A stretch of DNA of 64,000 bases from assembly GCA_964653145.1 (NCBI GenBank), contig CAZZCG010000012.1, positions 32,242 to 96,241 of the forward strand, read 5' to 3'. The notes beneath the pieces were generated by a model. That model ran no database searches. It saw only the letters and a list, made by a program, of their open reading frames with translations, and was not told the DNA's origin. This document shows, piece by piece, positions 43,734 to 52,643 of this stretch (position 1 is its first letter; each line of letters opens with the position of its first letter). Source of the DNA: Pseudocalidococcus sp964653145 (GTDB lineage Bacteria; Cyanobacteriota; Cyanobacteriia; Thermosynechococcales; Thermosynechococcaceae). Made by a program: the position numbers and the translations under genes.

Positions 43734-46391
43734 ATGCTTGGGTCTGTAGAGCTTCGGTCGTTTTTGGATGGAGAAAGTCGGCCTTCTTTTGTCTTGGCTG
43801 GTGCAAAACCCCACTACAACCCCGACCGCCCAGGCCAGGTGGAGCACATTTTCCTAGACCTGAATTTAGACCTCCAGCAGCAGCAATGTTGGGGAACCTG
43901 CCAAATCCGACTAAACCCCATCGTCCCAGGCCTGGAGCAACTCACCCTCGATGCCGTTAACCAAAATATCAAAGGCGTTTGGATCAACGACCAGGCCCAA
44001 ACCTTTAACTACAATGGCGAACAACTGGAAATTTCCCTGTCCCACCCACCCACCCCAGGCCAAGGGATCACAATCAAAATTGACTATCACCTGGATCATC
44101 CCCAGCGCGGCCTCTATTTTGTTTTGCCCGATGCCCACTATCCCCATAAACCGATCCAGGCCTGGACCCAAGGCGAAGATGAAGACTCCCGGTTTTGGTT
44201 TCCCTGTTTTGACTATCCCGGCCAGTTAGCAACCTCTGAAATTCGAGTTCGTGTACCGCAGCCGTTCATGGCCATTTCTAACGGGGAATTACGGGGTGTT
44301 GAAGATCATGGCGACCACAAAATTTACCACTGGTATCAACCCCAAGTTCACCCCACCTATTTAATGACGTTAGCGGTTGGAGAATTTGTTGAATTACGCG
44401 ATGAATGGCAAGGCAAACCTGTCACCTATTACGTCACCCCAGACCGGGAAGCAGAGGCCATGCGGACAATGGGCAAAACCCCACAAATGATTGAGTTTTT
44501 CAGTCAGAAATACGGTTACAACTACCCCTATCCCAAATACGCCCAAGTCTGTGTCGATGACTTCATTTTTGGGGGTATGGAAAACACCTCAACCACCCTC
44601 TTAACCGACCGTTGTTTATTGGATGAACGGGCCGCCCTCGATAACCGCAACAGTGAAAGCCTCGTCGCCCATGAATTAGCCCACCAGTGGTTTGGCGATT
44701 TAGTGGTGATTAAGCATTGGTCCCACGCTTGGATCAAAGAAGGGATGGCTTCCTATTCTGAAATCATGTGGACAGAGCAGGAATACGGAACTGATGAAGC
44801 TGCCTATTACCGCCTTGGGGAAATTCGCAATTACCTCCATGAAGATGGTTCCCGCTATCGCCGCCCGATTGTGACCCATGTCTATCGCGAAGCTATTGAA
44901 CTCTATGACCGTCACCTCTACGAAAAAGGGGCCTGTGTTTATCACATGATCCGGGCAGAACTGGGGGAAGAACTATTCTGGAAAGCCATTCATACCTTTG
45001 TCCAGGCCAATGCCCATAAAACTGTCGAAACGATTGATCTATTAAGAGCGATTGAAACTGCCACTGGTCGGAATTTACTTCCCTTATTTGATCAATACGT
45101 CTTCCGGGGTGGTCATCCAGAGTATAAAGTTGCCTATAGATGGGATGCTAAAAGCAAACTTGCCATTTTAACTGTTACCCAAACCCAGGCCAGCAAAGAG
45201 GGTACATCTCCCTTAGATCGGGGCTTGTTTGATTTAGAAATTCCTTTGAGCTTTGGCTTTGTCTCTGATGGCAATGAGGTAACGACCCAAACTCTTTCTG
45301 TCCGGATTCATGAACCTGAACAAAGTTTTTACGTTCCCCTGCCTCAAAAACCGCAATTTATCAGCTTCGATGTCGGCAACCATACCCTGAAAACCGTCAC
45401 CCTAGAATACCCACTCCCTGAACTGAAAGCCCAACTCAAACACGATCCGGATCCCCTCAGTCGGATCAATGCTGCCAAAGCCTTAGCCAAAAAAGGGGGA
45501 TTAGAAGCGGTCATCGCCTTAGCCCAAGGATTAGAAACCGATCCGTTTTGGGGTGTGCGGGTGGAAATTGCTAAACAGTTGGGAACAATTAAGTTGGATC
45601 AAGCCCTCCATGGCCTGGCTTTAGGATTACAAGATGCAGAAGCACGGGTGCGCCGGGCCTGCGTGGAAGCCATCACCTCATTCAAAACCACCGAAGCCTA
45701 TCAACTGATCAAATCCATTGCAATTCATGGGGATGCAAGTTACTTAGTCGAAGCGGCGGCTTTACGGGGAATTGCAGAAATCGCCGCGGCCAAACCAGGG
45801 GAAAAACCCAAACCGAAAAAAGTCTTCAAAATTCTGGAAACGGCCTTAGAAGAACGCTCGGGTTGGAATGAAGTCGTCCGGGCTGGAGCCATCGGGGGCC
45901 TGGGAGCTCTGAAAGAATTACCCGAAGCCGTGGATTTGGTCTTGGATTATACCCAACTTGGCATTCCCCAACCTCTGCGTTTGGCGGCCATCCGAACTCT
46001 GGGAACTCTCGGCAAAAATCAAACCCCAGAATTGCTGGAACGCATCTTGAACCGCCTCCAACATCTCAGCAGTGAAAGCTTTTTCCTAACCCAAATCGCT
46101 ACGATCACCGCCCTCGGACAAATGGACAACCCCCAGGCCCTAAGTCTCTTGCGCCAAATGGCCGAGCAATGTTTAGATGGCCGTGTTAAGCGGGCTGCCG
46201 ATGAAGGAGTCGCCAAAGTCCAAAAAGCGATCGGGAACACCCAGGCCCTAAAAACGGTTCAAGATGATCTGGCGGAACTCAAACGGCAAAATCAAAAGCT
46301 CCTCAGCCGCCTCGAACAGTTGGAAGCTCAAACCAAAGCCAATCATGACTCAGATACTCAATCTCCTGAATCAAATGGACAATCGGCTTAA
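43734..46391 (+). CDS. M1 family aminopeptidase with C-terminal HEAT repeats
   Basis: 885 residues. Gluzincin motifs: exopeptidase signature GGMENTS, zinc site HELAH (His313, Glu314, His317) with third ligand Glu336 in WIKEGMASY, and DRHLYEKGACVYHMIRAELG. The N-terminal domain is the M1 beta-saddle. After residue 560, HEAT-like helical repeats follow (DPLSRINAAKALAKKGGLEA, DPFWGVRVEIAKQLGTIKLD). It ends in a short coiled coil (LKRQNQKLLSRLEQLEAQ). It removes N-terminal residues from peptides, probably in the cytoplasm as no signal is seen. The repeats may bind partners. Confidence 0.93.
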   Translation: MLGSVELRSFLDGESRPSFVLAGAKPHYNPDRPGQVEHIFLDLNLDLQQQQCWGTCQIRLNPIVPGLEQLTLDAVNQNIKGVWINDQAQTFNYNGEQLEISLSHPPTPGQGITIKIDYHLDHPQRGLYFVLPDAHYPHKPIQAWTQGEDEDSRFWFPCFDYPGQLATSEIRVRVPQPFMAISNGELRGVEDHGDHKIYHWYQPQVHPTYLMTLAVGEFVELRDEWQGKPVTYYVTPDREAEAMRTMGKTPQMIEFFSQKYGYNYPYPKYAQVCVDDFIFGGMENTSTTLLTDRCLLDERAALDNRNSESLVAHELAHQWFGDLVVIKHWSHAWIKEGMASYSEIMWTEQEYGTDEAAYYRLGEIRNYLHEDGSRYRRPIVTHVYREAIELYDRHLYEKGACVYHMIRAELGEELFWKAIHTFVQANAHKTVETIDLLRAIETATGRNLLPLFDQYVFRGGHPEYKVAYRWDAKSKLAILTVTQTQASKEGTSPLDRGLFDLEIPLSFGFVSDGNEVTTQTLSVRIHEPEQSFYVPLPQKPQFISFDVGNHTLKTVTLEYPLPELKAQLKHDPDPLSRINAAKALAKKGGLEAVIALAQGLETDPFWGVRVEIAKQLGTIKLDQALHGLALGLQDAEARVRRACVEAITSFKTTEAYQLIKSIAIHGDASYLVEAAALRGIAEIAAAKPGEKPKPKKVFKILETALEERSGWNEVVRAGAIGGLGALKELPEAVDLVLDYTQLGIPQPLRLAAIRTLGTLGKNQTPELLERILNRLQHLSSESFFLTQIATITALGQMDNPQALSLLRQMAEQCLDGRVKRAADEGVAKVQKAIGNTQALKTVQDDLAELKRQNQKLLSRLEQLEAQTKANHDSDTQSPESNGQSA

Positions 46392-46409
46392 AGGCTCTAT
46401 CTTGAGGCT

Positions 46410-46649
46410 ATGAGTAGCAGCTTTGAGTTGATTGGTGAGCTGACAGAGATTGAAACTATTGCGGTTAATCTCTCAATCCGTGAGTTACGAAGATTAAAGG
46501 ATGAGTTTGGTGGTCGACGGTGGCGCAAGATGAAAGGTACTGGACTCGTGCAATTTCCCAACGGAGAGCTTCGCCAGGCTGAGCTACACTGGTATGAGGC
46601 ACATGGGGTAGGGCGGCGCAAAATGAAAGTCAAGCGTATCCTCGAGTAA
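46410..46649 (+). CDS. small basic protein, first of a conserved pair
   Basis: 79 residues. FELIGELTEIETIAVNLSIR, then ELRRLKDEFGGRRWRKMKGT and AELHWYEAHGVGRRKMKVKR. Strongly basic second half. Proteins of this pattern occur in many cyanobacteria beside a partner like the next gene. The layout (two tiny genes, 5 bases apart, basic first and acidic second) resembles toxin-antitoxin modules, but no known toxin motif is visible. Function unknown. Confidence 0.75.
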   Translation: MSSSFELIGELTEIETIAVNLSIRELRRLKDEFGGRRWRKMKGTGLVQFPNGELRQAELHWYEAHGVGRRKMKVKRILE

Positions 46650-46654
46650 GACCC

Positions 46655-46891
46655 ATGCACACCGCAGCTTCAAATATTCAATTTGCTATCTGTATTACCG
46701 CTGAAGAAGATTCAGATCTAGAGGTTTGGAAAATCTATCGAGTCCTACCTGATCCCAAAGCCCAAGAAGTGGGTTGTTTACGCGTCGTTGATGAGTCTGG
46801 GGAAGATTACTTGTATCCACAGAGTCAGTTTATCGTGATGGAATTGCCTACAGAAGTTCGAGACAAGCTACTGGCAACAGTCGAACAGTGA
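46655..46891 (+). CDS. small acidic protein, second of a conserved pair
   Basis: 78 residues, acidic. FAICITAEEDSDLEVWKIYR, VLPDPKAQEVGCLRVVDESG, EDYLYPQSQFIVMELPTEVR. It starts 5 bases after the previous stop, so the two are co-translated. I know this pattern as a widespread cyanobacterial hypothetical protein. Charge and pairing suggest it could bind or neutralise the basic partner, which is inference only. Confidence 0.75.
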   Translation: MHTAASNIQFAICITAEEDSDLEVWKIYRVLPDPKAQEVGCLRVVDESGEDYLYPQSQFIVMELPTEVRDKLLATVEQ

Positions 46892-46916
46892 AGATAGTAA
46901 TAGTCAAATATGAACC

Positions 46917-48215
46917 ATGCCCCAGATTCCTAAACCCTTGAATCAGAACGCACTACACTCGACTATTCTTAAAAAATTTATCTCTAGTTGGCTTACTCCT
47001 CTTCTCCTTTTTCTCCTGAGTCTTTTGCTGGTCTTGGGTCTGCAACAACCGACTTGGGGGCAATTTACCGTTCCAGGCCTGGGGAATACCAACGCAGCGA
47101 ATCCACCGCAAAATGTAATTCGTCGGGGTGATATTGAAGTTGCTCCTGTTCAACTGGATGGGACTATTTTATTTTTTGTCACAGCTCCTACTGTCCGGGA
47201 TCGCAGTAATCCCAATGATCAAATCCCGGTAGAAACCCGCGCTGAGTTAATCGAATTTAGTCTCAGGCGGATCATCCATCGCAATGAGTCGGGCATGCCC
47301 AATTTTGATTTTGTTTTTACGAACATCGTTCCCGAACAGATCAAGGTCGGAGTTGCCACCCTAAATAACGAAACCATCATTTCTGCCCGTACCAATGAGC
47401 TGGAAAATCCCCAAAAAATTCTTACGGTGACGGAAACAGATGCTCGCTTCTATGGGATGACGATTCCGGCTTTGGCTGAGGAATGGCGAGAACGGATTCA
47501 AGATGCTTTGCGTGATGCCGCGCGGGAGCGCTCCCCTGAGGCCTTGAAAACCCACGTATATAAATCCTTGATTGCTTTGTTGATCCTAGCTGGGGTGAGT
47601 GTAGTCCTGTATCTCCTCCAACGCTTCTCAAAGCAGCGGGTTAAGGCCCTCAAAAAACAGTTTGAATCGGCCCAAGCGGAGTCGGAGTTAACAACTGAGG
47701 GAGAAAATCAAGAAACAACCGGTTCTGAACCGCCATCCCAACCTCCAAGTAACCTCAATCGCTGGCTCAGTCTTCAGTTCAGTTCCCCCAAGCTTTACAT
47801 GGTGGATAAACGCATCAAAATGGTCTCCCTAGGACTATTTCTGTTGACCTGGGGACAGGTGGCCATCTGGTTACTGGGGGGTTTTTATATTTTTAACCTG
47901 TTCCCCTGGACGCGCATCTTTGCTTGGCAGTTATTGGGACTACCTATTTACTGGCTAATCATTTGGTTTGTCAGTGGCCTGGTGAATTCCCTAGGAGACT
48001 TTGCTCTGAAACGCTTAGGCCAATTTTGGCATCACTATCCAATTAAAGGGGATACGGATCTGCAACGGCGGACGTTACGGATTGGCACGGCCTTAACGGT
48101 TTTGGGGGGCTTAAAAACCACGGTGGTCTATGGGGTTGCCCTGGGCCTCGTGATTGGCAGCTTCGGAATTCCTATTGGTTCTGTAATTGCTATTGGGGGG
48201 TTTTTATATTTTTAA
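46917..48215 (+). CDS. MscS-family channel, N-terminal part, truncated by duplication
   Basis: 432 residues ending abnormally in ...VIAIGGFLYF. It has a signal-like or membrane N-terminus (FISSWLTPLLLFLLSLLLVL), a periplasmic domain (about 50-210), and membrane helices at about 215-235 and 300-428, the last ones leading into the MscS pore. The reading continues into the second copy of a 319-bp duplication and shifts frame (319 = 3x106+1), so it stops before the MscS beta-domain. If one copy is removed, this frame joins exactly to the frame that ends at 49092, giving 618 residues. Confidence 0.75.
   Translation: MPQIPKPLNQNALHSTILKKFISSWLTPLLLFLLSLLLVLGLQQPTWGQFTVPGLGNTNAANPPQNVIRRGDIEVAPVQLDGTILFFVTAPTVRDRSNPNDQIPVETRAELIEFSLRRIIHRNESGMPNFDFVFTNIVPEQIKVGVATLNNETIISARTNELENPQKILTVTETDARFYGMTIPALAEEWRERIQDALRDAARERSPEALKTHVYKSLIALLILAGVSVVLYLLQRFSKQRVKALKKQFESAQAESELTTEGENQETTGSEPPSQPPSNLNRWLSLQFSSPKLYMVDKRIKMVSLGLFLLTWGQVAIWLLGGFYIFNLFPWTRIFAWQLLGLPIYWLIIWFVSGLVNSLGDFALKRLGQFWHHYPIKGDTDLQRRTLRIGTALTVLGGLKTTVVYGVALGLVIGSFGIPIGSVIAIGGFLYF
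47882..48200 (+). repeat. 319-bp tandem duplication, copy 1
   Basis: Identical base for base to 48201-48519. The boundaries are runs of GGGGGG followed by TT (at 47876-47883, 48195-48202, 48514-48521), the microhomology expected if the duplication arose by slippage or recombination. It lies inside the MscS-family gene. Confidence 0.95.
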
Positions 48216-49092
48216 CCTGTTCCCCTGGACGCGCATCTTTGCTTGGCAGTTATTGGGACTACCTATTTACTGGCTAATCATTTGGTTTGTCAGTGGCCTG
48301 GTGAATTCCCTAGGAGACTTTGCTCTGAAACGCTTAGGCCAATTTTGGCATCACTATCCAATTAAAGGGGATACGGATCTGCAACGGCGGACGTTACGGA
48401 TTGGCACGGCCTTAACGGTTTTGGGGGGCTTAAAAACCACGGTGGTCTATGGGGTTGCCCTGGGCCTCGTGATTGGCAGCTTCGGAATTCCTATTGGTTC
48501 TGTAATTGCTATTGGGGGGTTGGTGGCCTTTGCCTTGTCTCTGGGGGCCCAAAGCCTAGTCCGGGATTTAATCAATGGGGCGTTTATTCTTTGGGAGGAT
48601 CAGTTTGGCATTGGCGATGTTGTGGTGATTGGCTCCGTCAGTGGGGCAGTGGAAAATATGAATCTGCGGATCACCCAACTCCGAAACGGCGAGGGCCGCT
48701 TAATTACAATTCCCAATAGTGCCATTTCCATTGTCGAAAACCTAACTCGAACCTGGTCGCGGGTGGACTTCACCATTGATGTGGATGCCCAGGCCCAGGG
48801 TGCCGAAGCCTTAGGACTATTGCGACGCGTGGTGGCTGAATTTTACCAAGATCCGGCCTGGCAGGAAAAAATCCTTGAACCCCCTGAAGTACTTGGGATT
48901 GACCTGATCTCCCACAGTGGTTTAACCATTCGTGTCTGGCTCAAAACCCAACCTGGTCAGCAGTGGGCCGTTGGTCGCGAATTTCGGGTACGGGTTTTAA
49001 CGGCTTTACAAAATTCCGGCATCAGCATTGGCCGTCCCCAACATCAAGTTTGGACAGATTCCCCGGTTCACCCCGACATCACGCCTCTGTAA
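48187..49092 (+). CDS. MscS-family channel, C-terminal part (frameshifted fragment)
   Basis: Open frame of 301 residues starting within the duplication; its first codon is TTG in shared sequence and not a credible start. From about 48520 it carries the MscS signature: GLVAFALSLGAQSLVRDLIN (pore helix and hinge), GAFILWEDQFGIGDVVVIGS (beta-domain) and RNGEGRLITIPNSAISIVEN. MscS channels open when membrane tension rises and protect from osmotic downshock. As assembled, this part is separated from its N-terminus by frame. It may be translated only after loss of one repeat. Confidence 0.7.
   Translation: MLLGGFYIFNLFPWTRIFAWQLLGLPIYWLIIWFVSGLVNSLGDFALKRLGQFWHHYPIKGDTDLQRRTLRIGTALTVLGGLKTTVVYGVALGLVIGSFGIPIGSVIAIGGLVAFALSLGAQSLVRDLINGAFILWEDQFGIGDVVVIGSVSGAVENMNLRITQLRNGEGRLITIPNSAISIVENLTRTWSRVDFTIDVDAQAQGAEALGLLRRVVAEFYQDPAWQEKILEPPEVLGIDLISHSGLTIRVWLKTQPGQQWAVGREFRVRVLTALQNSGISIGRPQHQVWTDSPVHPDITPL
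48201..48519 (+). repeat. 319-bp tandem duplication, copy 2
   Basis: Second exact copy of the preceding 319 bases. Because 319 is not a multiple of three, it shifts the MscS-family frame; loss of either copy restores one 619-codon frame. Zero differences indicate a very recent event or an assembly artefact. Confidence 0.95.
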
Positions 49093-49142
49093 GCTCCTGA
49101 AGATGAGTTGAGCTTGGAGGGAATGATAGGTTACTGGGTGGG

Positions 49143-49793
49143 TTATAGGAGGTTTAGGTGACTCAGGCTCAGTTCCGTTGTGGTCGTTTTACCCTGCTCT
49201 AGGACCTCAACCACCTTTTTGGCTAGGAGGAAATACCCACCCACGGGTTCATAGGTGTCTTGAAAGGTGACTTCTTGGAGGAGTTCGTCGGTTTGAGGAT
49301 TACGGAAAATTGCCTTGTAGTGGGTAGAAATGTAGCCCTCCCCGGTATCCAGGGCCGCCAGGTGATCAATGGCAAACGCCATACCGCCCATGACTCGGCT
49401 CACATAGACCACTTGATTATTCCGAACTCGGTAATTTGACCCCATGGCGTCCCCCTTGACCAAGATTTCCACGGCGCCAGTGTCATCGGTTTCTCCCACT
49501 GAAAAGGTGTTTTTTCCGTGGCTGGCCTGGAAGCTATTCCGTTTGCGGTGGGTGATGACTTCTTGAATGGGGCGTTGAATTTCCTTTTGAATCTCCTCAG
49601 ACTCAATCCCGGTCACTGTCACCTGAAAATTCGCTGTCACACTGACTTGTCCCTGGTAAACCACATCTCCCTGCTTCAATTCCACATCGGCAGTAAATCC
49701 GGGAAATGCTTCATCCCAGGTATAGCGATTTTCATAGGCCGCTTGGAACAGGGCCTGGGCATCAAGGGTGGCAGTGGGCATAGGGGACTCCAA
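49143..49793 (-). CDS. DUF3386 family protein
   Basis: 216 residues. RYTWDEAFPGFTADVELKQG, then beta-strand-rich sequence with VVYQGQVSVTANFQVTVTGI, HGKNTFSVGETDDTGAVEIL and VSRVMGGMAFAIDHLAALDT. DUF3386 is known from cyanobacteria and plants, function unknown. An earlier ATG one codon upstream group (MESPMPTAT) is annotated; MPTATLDAQA is the more typical start. No membrane segment. Divergent from trmB. Confidence 0.85.
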   Translation of the reverse strand: MESPMPTATLDAQALFQAAYENRYTWDEAFPGFTADVELKQGDVVYQGQVSVTANFQVTVTGIESEEIQKEIQRPIQEVITHRKRNSFQASHGKNTFSVGETDDTGAVEILVKGDAMGSNYRVRNNQVVYVSRVMGGMAFAIDHLAALDTGEGYISTHYKAIFRNPQTDELLQEVTFQDTYEPVGGYFLLAKKVVEVLEQGKTTTTELSLSHLNLL

Positions 49794-49928
49794 ACAGTCG
49801 GGCTGAATCCAAATCGATCAACCAGCGAAATTGTTACGAACCGTTACGTTGACCGTAATTTCCATGGTATCGCATGGGGTCAAACTGGACTAACCTGGAA
49901 AAACCCTTGGCCCTGACTGATTTTTGCT

Positions 49929-50597
49929 ATGGCTTACGTTCGCGCCCGCCAACATGTCAATCCCCTGAGTCGCCAATTTCAGCAACCTGTAGCTGTCCCG
50001 GCCTGGTCGGAGGTGTTCACCCAGCCCAAGCAACCCCTGCATCTCGACATTGGCTGTGCCCGCGGCCGTTTTGTCCTGGAAATGGCGGAGGTTAGACCGG
50101 ACTGGAATTTTGTCGGGCTGGAGATTCGGAAAGTGTTGGTGGATGAGGCCAATGAGATTGCGCGGGCCCGGGGCCTGGGGAATTTGGTTTACTTGTTTGC
50201 CAATGCCAATGTTTCCCTAGCGTCTCTCTTTGCGCCCCATTCCGTGCGTTGGGTAACCATTCAATTTCCTGATCCCTGGTTTAAGCGCCGTCACCAAAAG
50301 CGCCGTCTGGTTCAACCGGAATTTGTGGCTCAACTGGCTGATATTCTGCAACCTGGAGGGTATGTTCTTTTACAATCCGATGTTTTGGAAGTCGCGACTC
50401 AGATGCGAGAGACCTTTGCGGCAAATTCGGCCTTTCGTGGCGACGCTTTGAATCCATCTTGTTTTGGAGAAGATCCGGATGTCCATGGGGCCTGGTTCAC
50501 GGATAATCCCCTGCCCGTCAAAACAGAGCGGGAAAAACGTGTGGAGTTCTATGGCTTACCGGTTTACCGATGTGGATTTTGGCGGCAGGAAATCTAA
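49929..50597 (+). CDS. trmB: tRNA (guanine(46)-N7)-methyltransferase
   Basis: 222 residues. TrmB methylates G46 in the tRNA variable loop using SAM. LHLDIGCARGRFVLEMAEVR is SAM motif I, NFVGLEIRKVLVDEANEIA motif II, and IQFPDPWFKRRHQKRRLVQP is the family-diagnostic segment. The 3' end overlaps that of lpxB (convergent) by 42 bases, so the last 14 codons of each share DNA. Start ATG at 49929 gives MAYVRARQHVNPLSRQF, typical for cyanobacteria. Confidence 0.95.
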   Translation: MAYVRARQHVNPLSRQFQQPVAVPAWSEVFTQPKQPLHLDIGCARGRFVLEMAEVRPDWNFVGLEIRKVLVDEANEIARARGLGNLVYLFANANVSLASLFAPHSVRWVTIQFPDPWFKRRHQKRRLVQPEFVAQLADILQPGGYVLLQSDVLEVATQMRETFAANSAFRGDALNPSCFGEDPDVHGAWFTDNPLPVKTEREKRVEFYGLPVYRCGFWRQEI

Positions 50598-51743
50598 AAT
50601 TGCTTGGGCGGCCCGTTGTACAGCCCCCGGTGGCCCCGCTAACTCCTTGACCCGTGCATAGCCCGCAAGCATTCTCCCCCTGGTTTCTGGATTTTGGAGA
50701 ATGTCTAAACTTGTGGCTGCAATTTTCTCCGGTGTGGCATTATCCTGCAACAATTCTGGAACAACGGCTTCATTGGCAATCAAATTGGGTGGTGATACAT
50801 AGTCAACTGAAAACTTAAGAAAGGTTTGATAGAGCCACAGACCAAAGGGGTTGACCCGATAGACCACCACTTGCGGTACGTGCATCAAGGCAATTTCTAG
50901 GTTTACGGTTCCAGATTTGGCCAGGGTTAGGTCAGCGGCGGCGATGAGTAGGAGGGGATCTTCTAAAATCGGAATCTCCAGGCCAAAATTCTGAACCGTT
51001 GCTGCAATTTCATCTCGATACTGGGCCAAGGAAAGGGAAATCCAGAACCGGGCCTGGGGGAGTTGAGCCTGAATCTGCTTCACTGCTTGCAAAAATAGAG
51101 GCAATAGGGATTTTATTTCTTGATAGCGAGAAACTGGAAACAAGACAATTGCCAGTTCATCGTCTTTAATTCCCAATTTTTGTCGAGCTTGCTCACGAGT
51201 TGGGGCATTTTCGATCCGATCCACGAGGGGATGACCGACCCAGGTAATCTTTGCCCCATGCCTTTGGTAGTAACGCTCTTCCTCGGGAAAAATCGCAATC
51301 ATTTGATCGCTGAGGTTAATCAGTTTTTGTGTGGTTTTCAAGCTGTGGGACCAGACCCATTCCTGGGGGGCAATATAGTAAACGCTAGGGACGGTGAGAT
51401 GCTTGCGGATGTGGCTACCCAGGGGAATGTTGGCAGCAATGTAGTCAATATAGATCACTAAATCTGGGGGATTTTCTCGCAGGTAGCGTTTGGCCATGGC
51501 TTGGTACTTCAAGGTTGGGGCCACATATCGCAGAGCTTCCACCAGGCCAATGGAGCTAATCCGCCGGGTATCGTAAATAATTTTTGCCCCAGCTGCGGCC
51601 ATTCGTTGACCACCCAAGCCAGAAATTTCTAAGCTCCAACCGCGTTTGTCTGCCTCAGTAGTGAGGGCCTCAACCAACAGCCCGCCCTGAAGGTCTCCCG
51701 AAATTTCGCCGGTACTAATAAAAATCTTGAATGTCTGAGTCAT
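50556..51743 (-). CDS. lpxB: lipid-A-disaccharide synthase
   Basis: 395 residues. LpxB joins 2,3-diacylglucosamine-1-phosphate and its UDP form to the lipid A disaccharide on the inner face of the plasma membrane. It has FISTGEISGDLQGGLLVEAL, the conserved ISGLGGQRMAAAGAKIIYD, PPDLVIYIDYIAANIPLGSH, YYIAPQEWVWSHS, and LTLAKSGTVNLEIALMHVPQ. It is last in the bamA-lpxC-fabZ-lpxA-lpxB operon, 12 bases after lpxA. The 3' end overlaps trmB by 42 bases. Confidence 0.96.
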   Translation of the reverse strand: MTQTFKIFISTGEISGDLQGGLLVEALTTEADKRGWSLEISGLGGQRMAAAGAKIIYDTRRISSIGLVEALRYVAPTLKYQAMAKRYLRENPPDLVIYIDYIAANIPLGSHIRKHLTVPSVYYIAPQEWVWSHSLKTTQKLINLSDQMIAIFPEEERYYQRHGAKITWVGHPLVDRIENAPTREQARQKLGIKDDELAIVLFPVSRYQEIKSLLPLFLQAVKQIQAQLPQARFWISLSLAQYRDEIAATVQNFGLEIPILEDPLLLIAAADLTLAKSGTVNLEIALMHVPQVVVYRVNPFGLWLYQTFLKFSVDYVSPPNLIANEAVVPELLQDNATPEKIAATSLDILQNPETRGRMLAGYARVKELAGPPGAVQRAAQAILDFLPPKSTSVNR

Positions 51744-51755
51744 GCCCGGCCTGGA

Positions 51756-52583
51756 TTAGGAATCGTCACTCGCATGGGCCCGACTTCCCTGTTTGCTGCC
51801 TGGGGTTAAGCCGCGTCGGCCAGGGGCCTGGGCCTGGTGTAAAAATCGCTGAAGGTGGTGGAGGGTTTCACTGGGGGAGAGGGCATCCAAAGCCGAAATC
51901 GCCGTTTCCAGCGGTAAGTTATCCCGATAAATCCGCCGGAATGCCTGTTTCAAAATTGCCATATCCTGATCATCCAGGCCCGAGCGTTTCAGACCCACCT
52001 GATTTAAGGCCCGAATCCGGGCGGGGTGTCCCTCTGCCAACATAAACGGCGGCACATCCCGATCTACCCGAGCCATGGCCCCAATCATGGCCAACCGACC
52101 AACACGAACAAACTGATGAATCCCCACCATCCCCCCAATCCGGGCCTTAGACTCAATCCAGACATGGCCGGCAATGGAAGTGGCATTGGTAATCACTACC
52201 TGGTCTTCAATCACGCAGTCGTGGGCAATGTGAACATAGGCCAATAACCAGTTACCGTTGCCAATTTGGGTAAACTCTCCTGGGCCATTGGCACAATTAA
52301 TCGTCACATACTCCCGGATGCAATTATCGTCGCCAATTTTAACGCCACTGTCGGCCCCGGCATACTTTTGATCCTGGGAAATGGTTCCAATGACAGCCCC
52401 AGGAAAAATTTGATTCCGTTGGCCAATTTCAGTCCGGCCGGCTAAAACCACGTGGGCACCAATATGTGTCTCTGCTCCCACCTTGACCCCAGCTTCAATC
52501 ACGGCATAGGGGCCCACTTCTACGGTCGGATGAACCTCCGCATCGGGATGAATCACAGCAGTGGGGTGGATCAGGGTGGGCAT
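51756..52583 (-). CDS. lpxA: UDP-N-acetylglucosamine acyltransferase
   Basis: 275 residues. LpxA adds the 3-O acyl chain to UDP-GlcNAc, the first step of lipid A synthesis. The left-handed beta-helix hexapeptides run from IHPTAVIHPDAEVHPTVEVG to AYVHIAHDCVIEDQVVITNA, with the catalytic His in HIAHDC, and MVGIHQFVRVGRLAMIGAMA. The C-terminal helical domain ends in a basic, weakly conserved tail (PGRRGLTPGSKQG). It follows fabZ by 60 bases. Confidence 0.96.
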   Translation of the reverse strand: MPTLIHPTAVIHPDAEVHPTVEVGPYAVIEAGVKVGAETHIGAHVVLAGRTEIGQRNQIFPGAVIGTISQDQKYAGADSGVKIGDDNCIREYVTINCANGPGEFTQIGNGNWLLAYVHIAHDCVIEDQVVITNATSIAGHVWIESKARIGGMVGIHQFVRVGRLAMIGAMARVDRDVPPFMLAEGHPARIRALNQVGLKRSGLDDQDMAILKQAFRRIYRDNLPLETAISALDALSPSETLHHLQRFLHQAQAPGRRGLTPGSKQGSRAHASDDS

Positions 52584-52643
52584 GGGGCGTTTCAGAATCC
52601 CAAATGGGGTTGGCAGGGCTTAGGGGGAGAGGCGCATGATGAC

